Shown here: one piece after another, positions 8,601 through 15,075 of the stretch | How the letters are laid out: the number at the start of each line of letters is the position of its first letter | How positions within the stretch are numbered: the first letter of the stretch is position 1 | NCBI GenBank assembly: GCA_017524185.1 | Contig: JAFWUG010000016.1 | Coordinates: forward strand, 1-39,111 | DNA length: 39,111 nt | Source: Bacteroidales bacterium | Lineage (GTDB): Bacteria > Bacteroidota > Bacteroidia > Bacteroidales > Tenuifilaceae | Reading direction: 5' to 3' | Program-made: the position numbers and the translations under genes | Notes under the pieces: generated by a model | The model's database searches: none | Told to the model about the DNA's origin: nothing | Seen by the model: only the letters and a program-made list of their open reading frames with translations

Positions 8601-10230
8601 CTTCTACTCGGTGAAATATGGCGAAGACTCGCTCTACTTCCTTGCACCACAGGCCAACTACAACACCGCCTCGGCTGAACTGATAGCCGAACATGTGGAG
8701 CGCGTGTTCAGTGCCGATGCCATGATTATGCCCCACAAGCAACACGTGGAGGTGAGCGCCGAGGAGCGTATGCGCCCCTTGGCCAATAGCGTAGTGCTGG
8801 CCGACATCGACTCCATGTACCACCGATTCTACAACGCCACCGTGAGCATTGCAGGACGCAAATTCTACGGCGGTCAGGGCGACTACGACTACATCGACGA
8901 GCGCGACTCAGTGCAAACGCTGCACTTTGCCGAAATCACCACCGACTCAACCATACACACCCTGGCCAAAGCCGATGTAGCCGCCCCCGACAGCTTTACG
9001 CTCAGCCCCAACTTTGGATACTTTGGCAAGATATTCCTACGCGGCCCCGAACGCTTCATGCGCTACCAAGGATTCGCCATGCCAATCTACAACTGTCCCA
9101 GTTCCAAGGCCGAATGGTTCAGTTTCGACGCTCACATCGACCCGCGCCGTATAATGATTCCCGTGGGCGAAAAAACGCGTTCGCAATATCTGGCCTTCCT
9201 CACCAATGGCTCCGTGGTGCGCGAGGACACCATAAAGCTCTACGGCGGATTCTTCCAAAAACGCCACGACTACGCCGATGCGCCCATGGTGCAAGCATCT
9301 GGATGGCTAACCTACAACCCCAAGAGCGACCGCTTCATAATAGCCCCCCAGCTCAAGCACCAGCATCCCGACACCATAGGCAACGCAGTTATGCTTCAGA
9401 AAGGGCTTTGCTTTATGCTCAGCGAGGGACCAATAAACCTCCCAGTCAACCTGGGACAGGTGAAGTTCATCAACAGCGGCTCAATCACACACAACATGGC
9501 CGAAAACACCATAAACATTGGAATGGTGAGCAAAATGAACTTCTTCTTCAATCAGCCATCGCTCGAACTGATTGCTAACCGCATACTAAAAGACACCAAG
9601 CTACAACCCACAAACCTCAACACACGGTCGTTCCGCCGCGCCATGCTCGACTTCTTCCCTGACACCAAGAAACTACCCGAAATCTACAGCAAACTTGCTC
9701 TGTTCGGACGTTTCGAGAACATACCCAAGGAGTTAGAAAGCACCATCACCTTTGCCGAACTACGCCTAACCTGGAACGATGCCAACAAATCATTCATAAC
9801 CAAAGGCAAACTGGGCATTGCAACCATTGGCGGCATACAGGTGAATAAATATGTTGATGGCTATCTAGAGATATTCAAACGCCGCAGCGGCGACGTGTTC
9901 AATCTACTAATTAAAGTCGATGGCCAGTACTACGGCTTTGTTTACACACGCAGTACCATGCAGGTGGTTTCGTCGGACTCGGAGTTCACCGCATCCATCA
10001 ACGCACTCAAATCGAAAGAAACCAAGATGAAAACCAAGTCGAACGAACCTGCATACAAATACCTAGTGGGTACAGTCCGCGAGCAGAACATAGTGCTTGA
10101 TCGCTACAAGCAACTCACCACTGGTTTAGAATCGGTGATGGAATTTAGCGCCGATGATGAGGAGCAAGCAAGCCCCGAAGCAAACCCTGAAGAAACTCCC
10201 GCAGCGCAACCCGCTGCCAGTGAGCAATAG
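5641..10230 (+). CDS. Very large exported protein of unknown function (1529 residues)
   Basis: The protein starts at MKRLLATALLLL, a clear signal peptide with a predicted cleavage after SIAQ near residue 21. This start was preferred over one seven codons upstream. Residues about 25-150 look alpha-helical (many LN, EAW and HRERIAGHMKH stretches). From about 150 to 1450 the sequence is rich in short alternating beta-strand patterns with many aromatic, Asn and Asp residues, and has no transmembrane helix. The last 30 residues are a Glu/Ala/Pro-rich low-complexity tail. I recognise no catalytic motif or named domain. The beta-rich, repeat-like texture and export signal suggest a periplasmic or outer-membrane structural role, but that is inference. 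It has no Cys lipobox. It is convergent with the YfcE-like gene, with 9 bases between stops, and has a terminator upstream, so it is probably its own transcription unit. Confidence 0.85.
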   Translation: MKRLLATALLLLPIIAPSIAQTPIFSDNLELFPRELKQVADLNNKKHVETLRKVEEAWPIDTIITPAHRERIAGHMKHIATILADNHDPLMRYMALIINFLEDSYASPQYIVWNQALEQLLNSDMFGLNALIDFLNLSENTIYRSVMHRTVAFEWKANRHPSYQMRFDNNQLTIAYNDISLVCRHRNDSVYIANTSGVYTPNTHSWRGKGGQISWWRSGYPENEIFVDIGHAYRLSMNKNTYTIDSVMFTNKDYFDRPNMGTVTDMLEKDYKSDNIQYPEFHSYDKWFSIGDLFDRVNYEGGFVMRGSSLIGTGSKDKLATIVIERDGKEFMRAEGNILIFQRHILNSDKASVRFRFGRDSLYHSGLNFNYNNKTRTVIISSTEKITTQSPMHSTHHKMNIWFNQMSWNIDKNKMVFSGFTGSANGQAQFESDNFFDEELFDNMMGASDRHPLFAIWAYSNQTGQTSFEATDLAVYLRKPVPQVKIEMMRIAQKGYILYDFSTDMIRTTEKLNNTILSRQKKIDFDVIKFDSYCQGATPNAILDIDSLHMQINGINQISVSQRQNVYIIPKNKTLTMKGNRDIDFAGYLRAGLFDFQGEQFRFNYDDFRIDLENVDIVKLDYQLNAYDNYGQRLLSEVTSTISKINGNILIDKPNNKSGLIKYPQYPIFNSTSESYVYYDKAFGGVYPRDSVYFKIYPFSYNNLNNFEKEDLVFKGIFFSKNILAPIEDSLVLRPDNSLGFVHHIPDEGFALYAGKGRAYNKIDVSQRGIMVDGRISYISSNIYSPEMYLFPDSMITLSNEFTIDKRTSGITYPQVRGQQHHIKWYPNRDKLHALRGAEPFNMYENKASLNGNLLLQPLGLSGSGQIDIEAAQLYSKLYEFNSDDFKSPSANLSLLNPKNNDPSFTTKNIKAHIDFIEKVGNFERNGASMFAAMPPLKYEAHLDRCTWDMGSSNLTMLTPKRQDYVPGSRFYTRNMHPSDTAQLGSLFYSVKYGEDSLYFLAPQANYNTASAELIAEHVERVFSADAMIMPHKQHVEVSAEERMRPLANSVVLADIDSMYHRFYNATVSIAGRKFYGGQGDYDYIDERDSVQTLHFAEITTDSTIHTLAKADVAAPDSFTLSPNFGYFGKIFLRGPERFMRYQGFAMPIYNCPSSKAEWFSFDAHIDPRRIMIPVGEKTRSQYLAFLTNGSVVREDTIKLYGGFFQKRHDYADAPMVQASGWLTYNPKSDRFIIAPQLKHQHPDTIGNAVMLQKGLCFMLSEGPINLPVNLGQVKFINSGSITHNMAENTINIGMVSKMNFFFNQPSLELIANRILKDTKLQPTNLNTRSFRRAMLDFFPDTKKLPEIYSKLALFGRFENIPKELESTITFAELRLTWNDANKSFITKGKLGIATIGGIQVNKYVDGYLEIFKRRSGDVFNLLIKVDGQYYGFVYTRSTMQVVSSDSEFTASINALKSKETKMKTKSNEPAYKYLVGTVREQNIVLDRYKQLTTGLESVMEFSADDEEQASPEANPEETPAAQPAASEQ

Positions 10231-10239
10231 AGCAATAGC

Positions 10240-10731
10240 CTATCGGCTACGCTCCCACACCTCGAGCCCCCTAATGCGCCCGCACTCCACATGAAAACGG
10301 AGCGCGGTGCGCACTTTATGGGGGCCAAACAAACCCGATGCGCCCGGATTCATGAATAGCAACCCATATCTGTCGTCGCGCTCCACCCGCAAGATATGGC
10401 TATGGCCGCCCACCAACAAATCTACAGGCTGTTCGGCCAACATGCTCTGCACCTCAGCCTCGTAACGCCCAGGCGCACCAACTATATGCATCATCAACAC
10501 CCGCACGCCCTCCACCTCGAACCGCCGATAGAGCGGAAGCGCAGCACGCGTAGAGCCATCGTCGATATTGCCATACACCGCCCGCAACGGGCGATAAGCA
10601 CCAATAGTATCGGCCAGTTGCAAACTGCCTATATCGCCCGCATGCCAAAGCTCGTCGCACGGCTCAAAAAACGCTTTCATCGAATCGTCCCAAATTCCAT
10701 GGGTATCAGAAAGTAACCCTATACGTATCAT
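10240..10731 (-). CDS. YfcE/MJ0936-type metallophosphoesterase
   Basis: The 163-residue protein is a small calcineurin-like phosphodiesterase of the YfcE group. Metal ligands are visible in the expected order: D9 and H11 in SDTHG, D33 in HAGDIGS, N55 in GNIDD, H82 in MMHIVG, and H110/H112 in GGHSHI. Family members hydrolyse phosphodiester bonds with Mn or similar metals, but the natural substrate is generally unknown. It is cytosolic, with no signal peptide. The gene faces the 1529-residue gene tail to tail and is divergent from rsmE. Confidence 0.92.
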   Translation of the reverse strand: MIRIGLLSDTHGIWDDSMKAFFEPCDELWHAGDIGSLQLADTIGAYRPLRAVYGNIDDGSTRAALPLYRRFEVEGVRVLMMHIVGAPGRYEAEVQSMLAEQPVDLLVGGHSHILRVERDDRYGLLFMNPGASGLFGPHKVRTALRFHVECGRIRGLEVWERSR

Positions 10732-10798
10732 CGTTTACGCATCAATAACAATTATCAAAATATGCCCTTCCGTTAGCCTCTGCCATTAGAAAAAGCCG

Positions 10799-10806
10799 TA
10801 TCTTTG
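10799..10806 (+). promoter_or_regulatory. -7 box of the rsmE promoter
   Basis: TATCTTTG matches TAnnTTTG and lies 31 bases before the rsmE ATG. The -33 element is weak. Confidence 0.55.
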
Positions 10807-10837
10807 CAAAGATAGCACTTTAAGCCCAAACTTCGAC

Positions 10838-11545
10838 ATGCAAATATTCTACGCCCCCGACCTCACCCCCACCGACACCCGCTACACGCTTAGCGACGAG
10901 GAATCGCACCACTGCATAAAAGTGCTACGAATGGGCATAGGGCAACAAATGCACCTAATAGATGGACGCGGCACACTCTACAGCGCACGTATAGCCAGCG
11001 CACACCCATCGCGCTGCCAAATCGACATAGAGGATACCCAAACCAACTATGGCAAGCGTAACACTCACATACACATAGCAATAGCCCCCACAAAAAACAT
11101 CGAGAGGCTCGAATGGTGCATTGAGAAATGCACCGAAATTGGTGTCGATGCATTCACCCCATTGCTCTGCGAACGCTCCGAACGCCGCCAACTGAAGCCC
11201 GAACGGCTTCAGAAAATAATTGTGTCCGCCGTAAAACAATCGGTGAAAGCCTACATGCCCGAACTTAATCCGCTCACCCCATTCGAGCAATTCGTGGCGC
11301 ACCCAAACACCGCCAACGGGCTATTCATTGCCCACTGCAACCAAAACAACCTACCCCACCTACACGCCCAAGCAGCCAACCACAGCCGCATTGTGGTGCT
11401 AATTGGCCCCGAGGGCGATTTCAGTCCCCACGAGGTTTCGCTGGCCGAACAGCATGGCTATCAATCCATCAGCCTCGGGCAATCGCGCCTACGCACCGAA
11501 ACTGCTGGCATTGTGGCCTGTCACCTGGCCAACCTTTTCGCCTAA
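10838..11545 (+). CDS. rsmE: 16S rRNA (uracil1498-N3)-methyltransferase
   Basis: The 235-residue cytosolic SPOUT-class enzyme methylates U1498 of 16S rRNA. The N-terminal PUA-like domain includes EESHHCIKVLRM. The C-terminal knotted SAM-binding domain shows IAIAPTKNIERLEWCIEKCTEIGVD split across its first strands, then LIGPEGDFSPHEV and SLGQSRLRTETAGIVA. Length and motif order are typical. The ATG is preceded by a TATCTTTG promoter box. Confidence 0.95.
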   Translation: MQIFYAPDLTPTDTRYTLSDEESHHCIKVLRMGIGQQMHLIDGRGTLYSARIASAHPSRCQIDIEDTQTNYGKRNTHIHIAIAPTKNIERLEWCIEKCTEIGVDAFTPLLCERSERRQLKPERLQKIIVSAVKQSVKAYMPELNPLTPFEQFVAHPNTANGLFIAHCNQNNLPHLHAQAANHSRIVVLIGPEGDFSPHEVSLAEQHGYQSISLGQSRLRTETAGIVACHLANLFA

Positions 11546-11579
11546 ACGCATCAATTTTAAACAAATCGAGCAAAAAATA

Positions 11580-11610
11580 TTTGGTGGCAAAGAAAAATAT
11601 TGTACCTTTG
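11580..11610 (+). promoter_or_regulatory. Consensus Bacteroidetes promoter of the rpsF operon
   Basis: TTTG at 11580-11583 and TACCTTTG at 11603-11610 are separated by exactly 19 bases, matching the TTTG-N19-TAnnTTTG consensus of the Bacteroidetes primary sigma factor. The rpsF ATG follows 30 bases later. It is the clearest promoter in the window. Confidence 0.85.
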
Positions 11611-11640
11611 CGCGCTAAATTTTAACAACACAATAAAGCT

Positions 11641-12006
11641 ATGTTGAACCACTACGAGACCGTTTTCATTGCAACTCCCGTTTTGTCTGAGGCCCAGATG
11701 AAGGAAGCGGTTACCAAGTACAAGAGCTTTATCTCCGACAACGGAGGCGAGCTGGTACACGAAGAAAGTTGGGGACTGAGAAAGTTGGCCTACCCCATTC
11801 AGAAAAAAACCACCGGTTTTTACCACCTGCTGGAGTTCACCGCTCCAGGCGAGCTAATCGATAGGCTCGAGATTCAGTATCGCCGCGATGAGCGCATCAT
11901 CCGCTTTCTAACCACCCGTTTAGACAAACATGCGGTTGAGTACTCCATCAAAAAGCGTAACAAAAAGAACAACGAGGTAGAACAACCTAAAACCACGGAG
12001 GAATAG
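11641..12006 (+). CDS. rpsF: 30S ribosomal protein S6
   Basis: The 121-residue protein binds S18 on the platform of the small subunit. The start [15 protein letters not shown] and the segments [20 protein letters not shown] and [11 protein letters not shown] are characteristic. The C-terminal tail after residue 100 is charged and disordered-looking, as is usual. It is first in the rpsF-rpsR-rplI operon, and its stop is 3 bases from the rpsR ATG. Confidence 0.97.
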   Translation: MLNHYETVFIATPVLSEAQMKEAVTKYKSFISDNGGELVHEESWGLRKLAYPIQKKTTGFYHLLEFTAPGELIDRLEIQYRRDERIIRFLTTRLDKHAVEYSIKKRNKKNNEVEQPKTTEE

Positions 12007-12009
12007 GCC

Positions 12010-12279
12010 ATGGCACAAACCCCATCAGAAATCCGCTATCTAACCCCTCCCACGGTAGAGGTTAAGAAGAAGAAGTACTGCCGTTTCAAGAAAAACCGCA
12101 TCAAGTACATCGACTACAAAGACCCCGAGTTCCTGAAAAAATTCCTGAACGAGCAGGGCAAAATACTCCCCCGCCGCATCACCGGCACCTCGCAGAAATA
12201 CCAGCGCAAAGTGGCCACCGCAGTTAAACGCGCCCGCCACTTAGCCCTGCTGCCATTCGTAACCGATTTGATGAAGTAA
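12010..12279 (+). CDS. rpsR: 30S ribosomal protein S18
   Basis: The 89-residue protein is a small-subunit component that pairs with S6. Recognisable segments are [38 protein letters not shown] and [10 protein letters not shown]. It is translated just after rpsF and 21 bases before rplI. Confidence 0.97.
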   Translation: MAQTPSEIRYLTPPTVEVKKKKYCRFKKNRIKYIDYKDPEFLKKFLNEQGKILPRRITGTSQKYQRKVATAVKRARHLALLPFVTDLMK

Positions 12280-12284
12280 TACAT

Positions 12285-12292
12285 AAAGGAGG
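12285..12292 (+). promoter_or_regulatory. Strong Shine-Dalgarno sequence before rplI
   Basis: AAAGGAGG lies 8 bases before the rplI ATG. This is unusual here, because most genes in the window, as in Bacteroidetes generally, lack an evident Shine-Dalgarno sequence. Confidence 0.7.
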
Positions 12293-12300
12293 AGAGAGAG

Positions 12301-12747
12301 ATGGAAATCATTCTGTTACAAGACGTTGCCAACCTGGGCAGCAAAGACGACATCGTAAACGTTAAAAACGGATACGCTCGCAACTATCTGATTCCCCAGA
12401 AATTCGCTATAAGCGCTACCCCTTCGGCCAAGAAAGTGCTTGCCGAGAATATCAAACAGCGCGCCCACAAAGAGGCCAAAATCAAAGCCGATGCCGAGGC
12501 TTTGGCCAAGCAAATGGAGGGCATAAAGCTCACCATTGGTGCCAAAACCAGCACCTCGGGCAAAATCTTTGGATCGGTGAACACCATCCAAATTGCCGAG
12601 GCTTTGGCCGCTAAGGGCTTCGCCATTGAGCGCAAGAACATCCTGATGAAGGACGATCAGGTGAAGGAGATTGGTACATACACCGCCGAGGTAAAACTCC
12701 ACAAAGAGGTGAAAGTACCCGTTGAGTTTGAAGTAGTTTCTGAGTAA
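12301..12747 (+). CDS. rplI: 50S ribosomal protein L9
   Basis: The 148-residue large-subunit protein has the classical N-terminal domain (MEIILLQDVANLGSKDDIV, then VKNGYARNYLIP), the long connecting helix (residues about 40-75), and the C-terminal rRNA-binding domain (GKIFGSVNTIQIAEAL). It closes the rpsF operon ahead of a strong terminator. Confidence 0.97.
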   Translation: MEIILLQDVANLGSKDDIVNVKNGYARNYLIPQKFAISATPSAKKVLAENIKQRAHKEAKIKADAEALAKQMEGIKLTIGAKTSTSGKIFGSVNTIQIAEALAAKGFAIERKNILMKDDQVKEIGTYTAEVKLHKEVKVPVEFEVVSE

Positions 12748-12774
12748 ATCTACACAAACTACAATAGAGACGCT

Positions 12775-12812
12775 GAACCCCGCACTAAAAAAGTGCGGGG
12801 TTCATTGTTTTC
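12775..12812 (+). terminator. Intrinsic terminator of the ribosomal protein operon
   Basis: A perfect 12-bp stem, GAACCCCGCACT (12775-12786) with AGTGCGGGGTTC (12792-12803), has a 5-base A-rich loop and is followed by a T-rich tract. Confidence 0.92.
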
Positions 12813-12962
12813 AGCCTGCAAGAATCCTATAAAGCCGTCGCAAAAACTACTACCCTAACAGCATACCAATGTAACATCAACCGCTTAATTTACAATCATT
12901 TACAACAAACCGTAAAAAATAGCGATGCATGGAGAATACACAAAACAAATAGCCATAAACAA

Positions 12963-14081
12963 CTATTTGTCAGCACTATAAGGCTTTCCATCTTGATGAA
13001 ACAGACGGAGCAACAAAGTCTCTCTGCCATCAATAAAATACTGATAACCAGCCACACAACCATTGAGATAGAACGTAGTCCAACAGCCATGCTGCACGTC
13101 GCGTACATATAGCCCATAGGTAAGCAACTGACCGTCGGACGAGAAATATCGCCACATTCCATGCGCCAAGCCGCGCCGATGCTCGCCCCGCTGCTTTATG
13201 CAACCATTGGGATGATACACCTCCCAAAGCCCATCGTATCTGCCATCAACATAGCCTCCCCGGCTATGCAGCTGTCCATTGGCATAATAGGCCAGCCACT
13301 CGCCAACACGCTGTCCCGCCTCATACTGCCCCAGCTCCATGAGCCGTCCGTCGGCGTAGAACTCCTGGTAAGCACCATGCAGCAATCCATTGCGATAGGA
13401 CGAGCGCAACTGCAATGCGCCCGTGGAGTGATAGGCCAACAGTTCGCCCTGTAGCACACCATCCACATAAAAGGCGCGGCGCAATAGCCCACCGTTCTTA
13501 TGGTAGGTGTATAGCGTGTCGAAATAGCGTCCACGGCGCATCTGCCCGCGATAGTTGAGCTCGCCCGTGTCGTAGTAGCTCTCCCACAGGCCGTGGAGCG
13601 TATCGCTGACATAATCGGCGCGGAGGCGCAATGCGCCATTGGGCGCAAACACCTCCGATCGTCCATGCAGCAGCCCACCGGCATAGTTCGACTGCGCCTC
13701 AATTTGGCCATTACTATAGTAGGTGGTGAGTGAACCGCTAAGGCGTTCGTGATCGTAGTTGCCTGTTTGATGCACCGAGCCATCGGCATTCCAAAACACG
13801 AATGGGCCGTGGTGCAGACCGCTACTATAGCGCACCGCGCTCTGCCGCGTCCCATTATGATAATACGTTATCCAAAGGCTGTCGGGCTTTCCGTGGACAT
13901 AGTAACCCTCTTGCAGCACCCTGCCACTGTCGGCCAGCATCACGTAGCGACCATGACGCACAGTGTCGCCCAACGGAGCGATATAGGCCGAGTAGCGCTC
14001 GGTGGACGTCTCAACCTCAATGGCACGCTGCGCCACTGCACCAAAAGGCACAAGCAGGCAAATCAAACACAACTTTAACAT
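12963..14081 (-). CDS. Exported MORN/YwqK-type repeat protein
   Basis: The preferred start is the ATG at 14081, giving a signal peptide MLKLCLICLLVPFGAVAQ and 372 residues. A GTG at 14108 would add nine residues in front. After the signal, nearly the whole protein is about 13 repeats of roughly 23 residues of the MORN/YwqK-antitoxin type (YANGQLHSRGGYVDGRYDG, YHPNGCIKQRGEHRRGLAHG and so on). Such repeats form extended beta-hairpin stacks. The name antitoxin for this family is a database label and does not imply a toxin here. The gene starts 31 bases after the stop of the chaperone-like gene on the same strand, so the two probably form an operon, which suggests a role in the same envelope process. 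Confidence 0.85.
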   Translation of the reverse strand: MLKLCLICLLVPFGAVAQRAIEVETSTERYSAYIAPLGDTVRHGRYVMLADSGRVLQEGYYVHGKPDSLWITYYHNGTRQSAVRYSSGLHHGPFVFWNADGSVHQTGNYDHERLSGSLTTYYSNGQIEAQSNYAGGLLHGRSEVFAPNGALRLRADYVSDTLHGLWESYYDTGELNYRGQMRRGRYFDTLYTYHKNGGLLRRAFYVDGVLQGELLAYHSTGALQLRSSYRNGLLHGAYQEFYADGRLMELGQYEAGQRVGEWLAYYANGQLHSRGGYVDGRYDGLWEVYHPNGCIKQRGEHRRGLAHGMWRYFSSDGQLLTYGLYVRDVQHGCWTTFYLNGCVAGYQYFIDGRETLLLRLFHQDGKPYSADK

Positions 14082-14112
14082 TTTCAGTATGTTACCCCGC
14101 CGAAGCACAATG

Positions 14113-14928
14113 CTACTTCACCGTTACTTTCACCTGTGCCCCCTCCAACGGGAAACGAGCACCGTAGTCGGCCAGCAGGGCGAGAGAGTATATACCCGAT
14201 GCCATACCCTCGGGCAACGTAAATTCAACAATGCGGCTCATCTGCGGAAACACCGCCATCTGATCTATATCGACACGCTCGTCGTTGCCCCCCTCGGCCA
14301 TGGCATCGAGCCGCGATAGCATCAAGAACAGCTTACAGTTGGCTATACGGTCGCCCGTGTTCTCCAAAACAGCGGAGAAACGGCGCGGAGCATTGGGCTC
14401 GTTCGAAAACACCTCCTGCAAATTGCTAACGCGCACGGCGTAGGTTCCCATGGATTTTGGAGCTTGATACACATTTACACCTATGCGTCCAGACACCATA
14501 ATCCCCGTGGCGGTTTGCCTATCGACACTCCACGCGGTTTGCTCACGCGAAGGCTGGAGGTAGATGGTGCACCAAGCCGTTTTATACTCATCAGAAGGCA
14601 CCAGCATCGACACCTGCAACGCTATATCATCACCAGGTGCTACCTCAAAAAACGATGGATTCACCGTAATCCAGTTGGCACACGAGTTTTTTGTGGTGTT
14701 GGCAGGCAACGACTGATGGCCGCCATGCTGATTGGGCAAAAAATCGGACAACGAAACAATGTATGACATGGGCTTATTGCTGTGATTCTTCACGTTCACA
14801 ATTTTCATCTGATTTGTGGACGGCTCGGCATCAAACTCCAATATAACTGGAGCCACCTCAAAATCTTGAGCCCTAAGCCCTGTTGCTATCAGCAACGCAA
14901 GCACTACTATGGTATGACGCAATTTCAT
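14113..14928 (-). CDS. Periplasmic PapD-like (pilus chaperone-type) Ig protein
   Basis: The start MKLRHTIVVLALL (ATG at 14928) gives 271 residues with a signal peptide ending GLRAQ. A longer reading to 14982 has no signal and was rejected. Residues about 25-125 show the first-domain pattern of PapD/DUF916-like chaperones: FEVAPVILEFDAEPSTNQMK, VNVKNHSNKPMSYIV, ITVNPSFFEVAPGDDIALQV and ESY-like TAWCTIYLQPS. Residues about 160-271 look like a second Ig-like domain (FSAVLENTGDRIANCKLF, LPEGMASGIYSLALLADYG). In classical systems such proteins complete the folds of pilin subunits before hand-over to an outer-membrane usher. The gene is divergent from the phosphatase gene, and two small exported beta proteins and a large barrel protein lie about 2-4 kb away. 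Function is inferred. Confidence 0.7.
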   Translation of the reverse strand: MKLRHTIVVLALLIATGLRAQDFEVAPVILEFDAEPSTNQMKIVNVKNHSNKPMSYIVSLSDFLPNQHGGHQSLPANTTKNSCANWITVNPSFFEVAPGDDIALQVSMLVPSDEYKTAWCTIYLQPSREQTAWSVDRQTATGIMVSGRIGVNVYQAPKSMGTYAVRVSNLQEVFSNEPNAPRRFSAVLENTGDRIANCKLFLMLSRLDAMAEGGNDERVDIDQMAVFPQMSRIVEFTLPEGMASGIYSLALLADYGARFPLEGAQVKVTVK

Positions 14929-14963
14929 ATTATAACCATGGGGATAAACCACACGGGATTTGA

Positions 14964-14993
14964 CAAAGTTAGTATTTTTCACTACACCCGAAA
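14964..14993 (-). promoter_or_regulatory. Putative promoter of the chaperone-MORN operon
   Basis: On the minus strand TAACTTTG (14964-14971) matches TAnnTTTG. TTTC (14990-14993) lies 18 bases upstream in place of TTTG. The start codon at 14928 is about 35 bases downstream. Confidence 0.5.
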
Positions 14994-15075
14994 CGTGTTC
15001 GGATCAAGAAAATTATACGACAAAATTACAAAATCGTTTTTTTTGCTTATCTTGCCACTTCCATACATTTCCAAA

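Noticed and set aside
12963..13900. Toxin-antitoxin system suggested by the YwqK antitoxin label
   Set aside because: The protein is exported and no toxin-like gene is adjacent. The label comes from the repeat family name.
13196..14167. Long antisense and alternative-frame readings over the MORN gene
   Set aside because: The repeats keep other frames open. The sense frame has a signal peptide and clear MORN repeats.
14782..15075. Extended N-terminus of the phosphatase overlapping the divergent chaperone gene
   Set aside because: It would run through the chaperone promoter and coding start and would bury the signal peptide. The ATG at 15076 is better.
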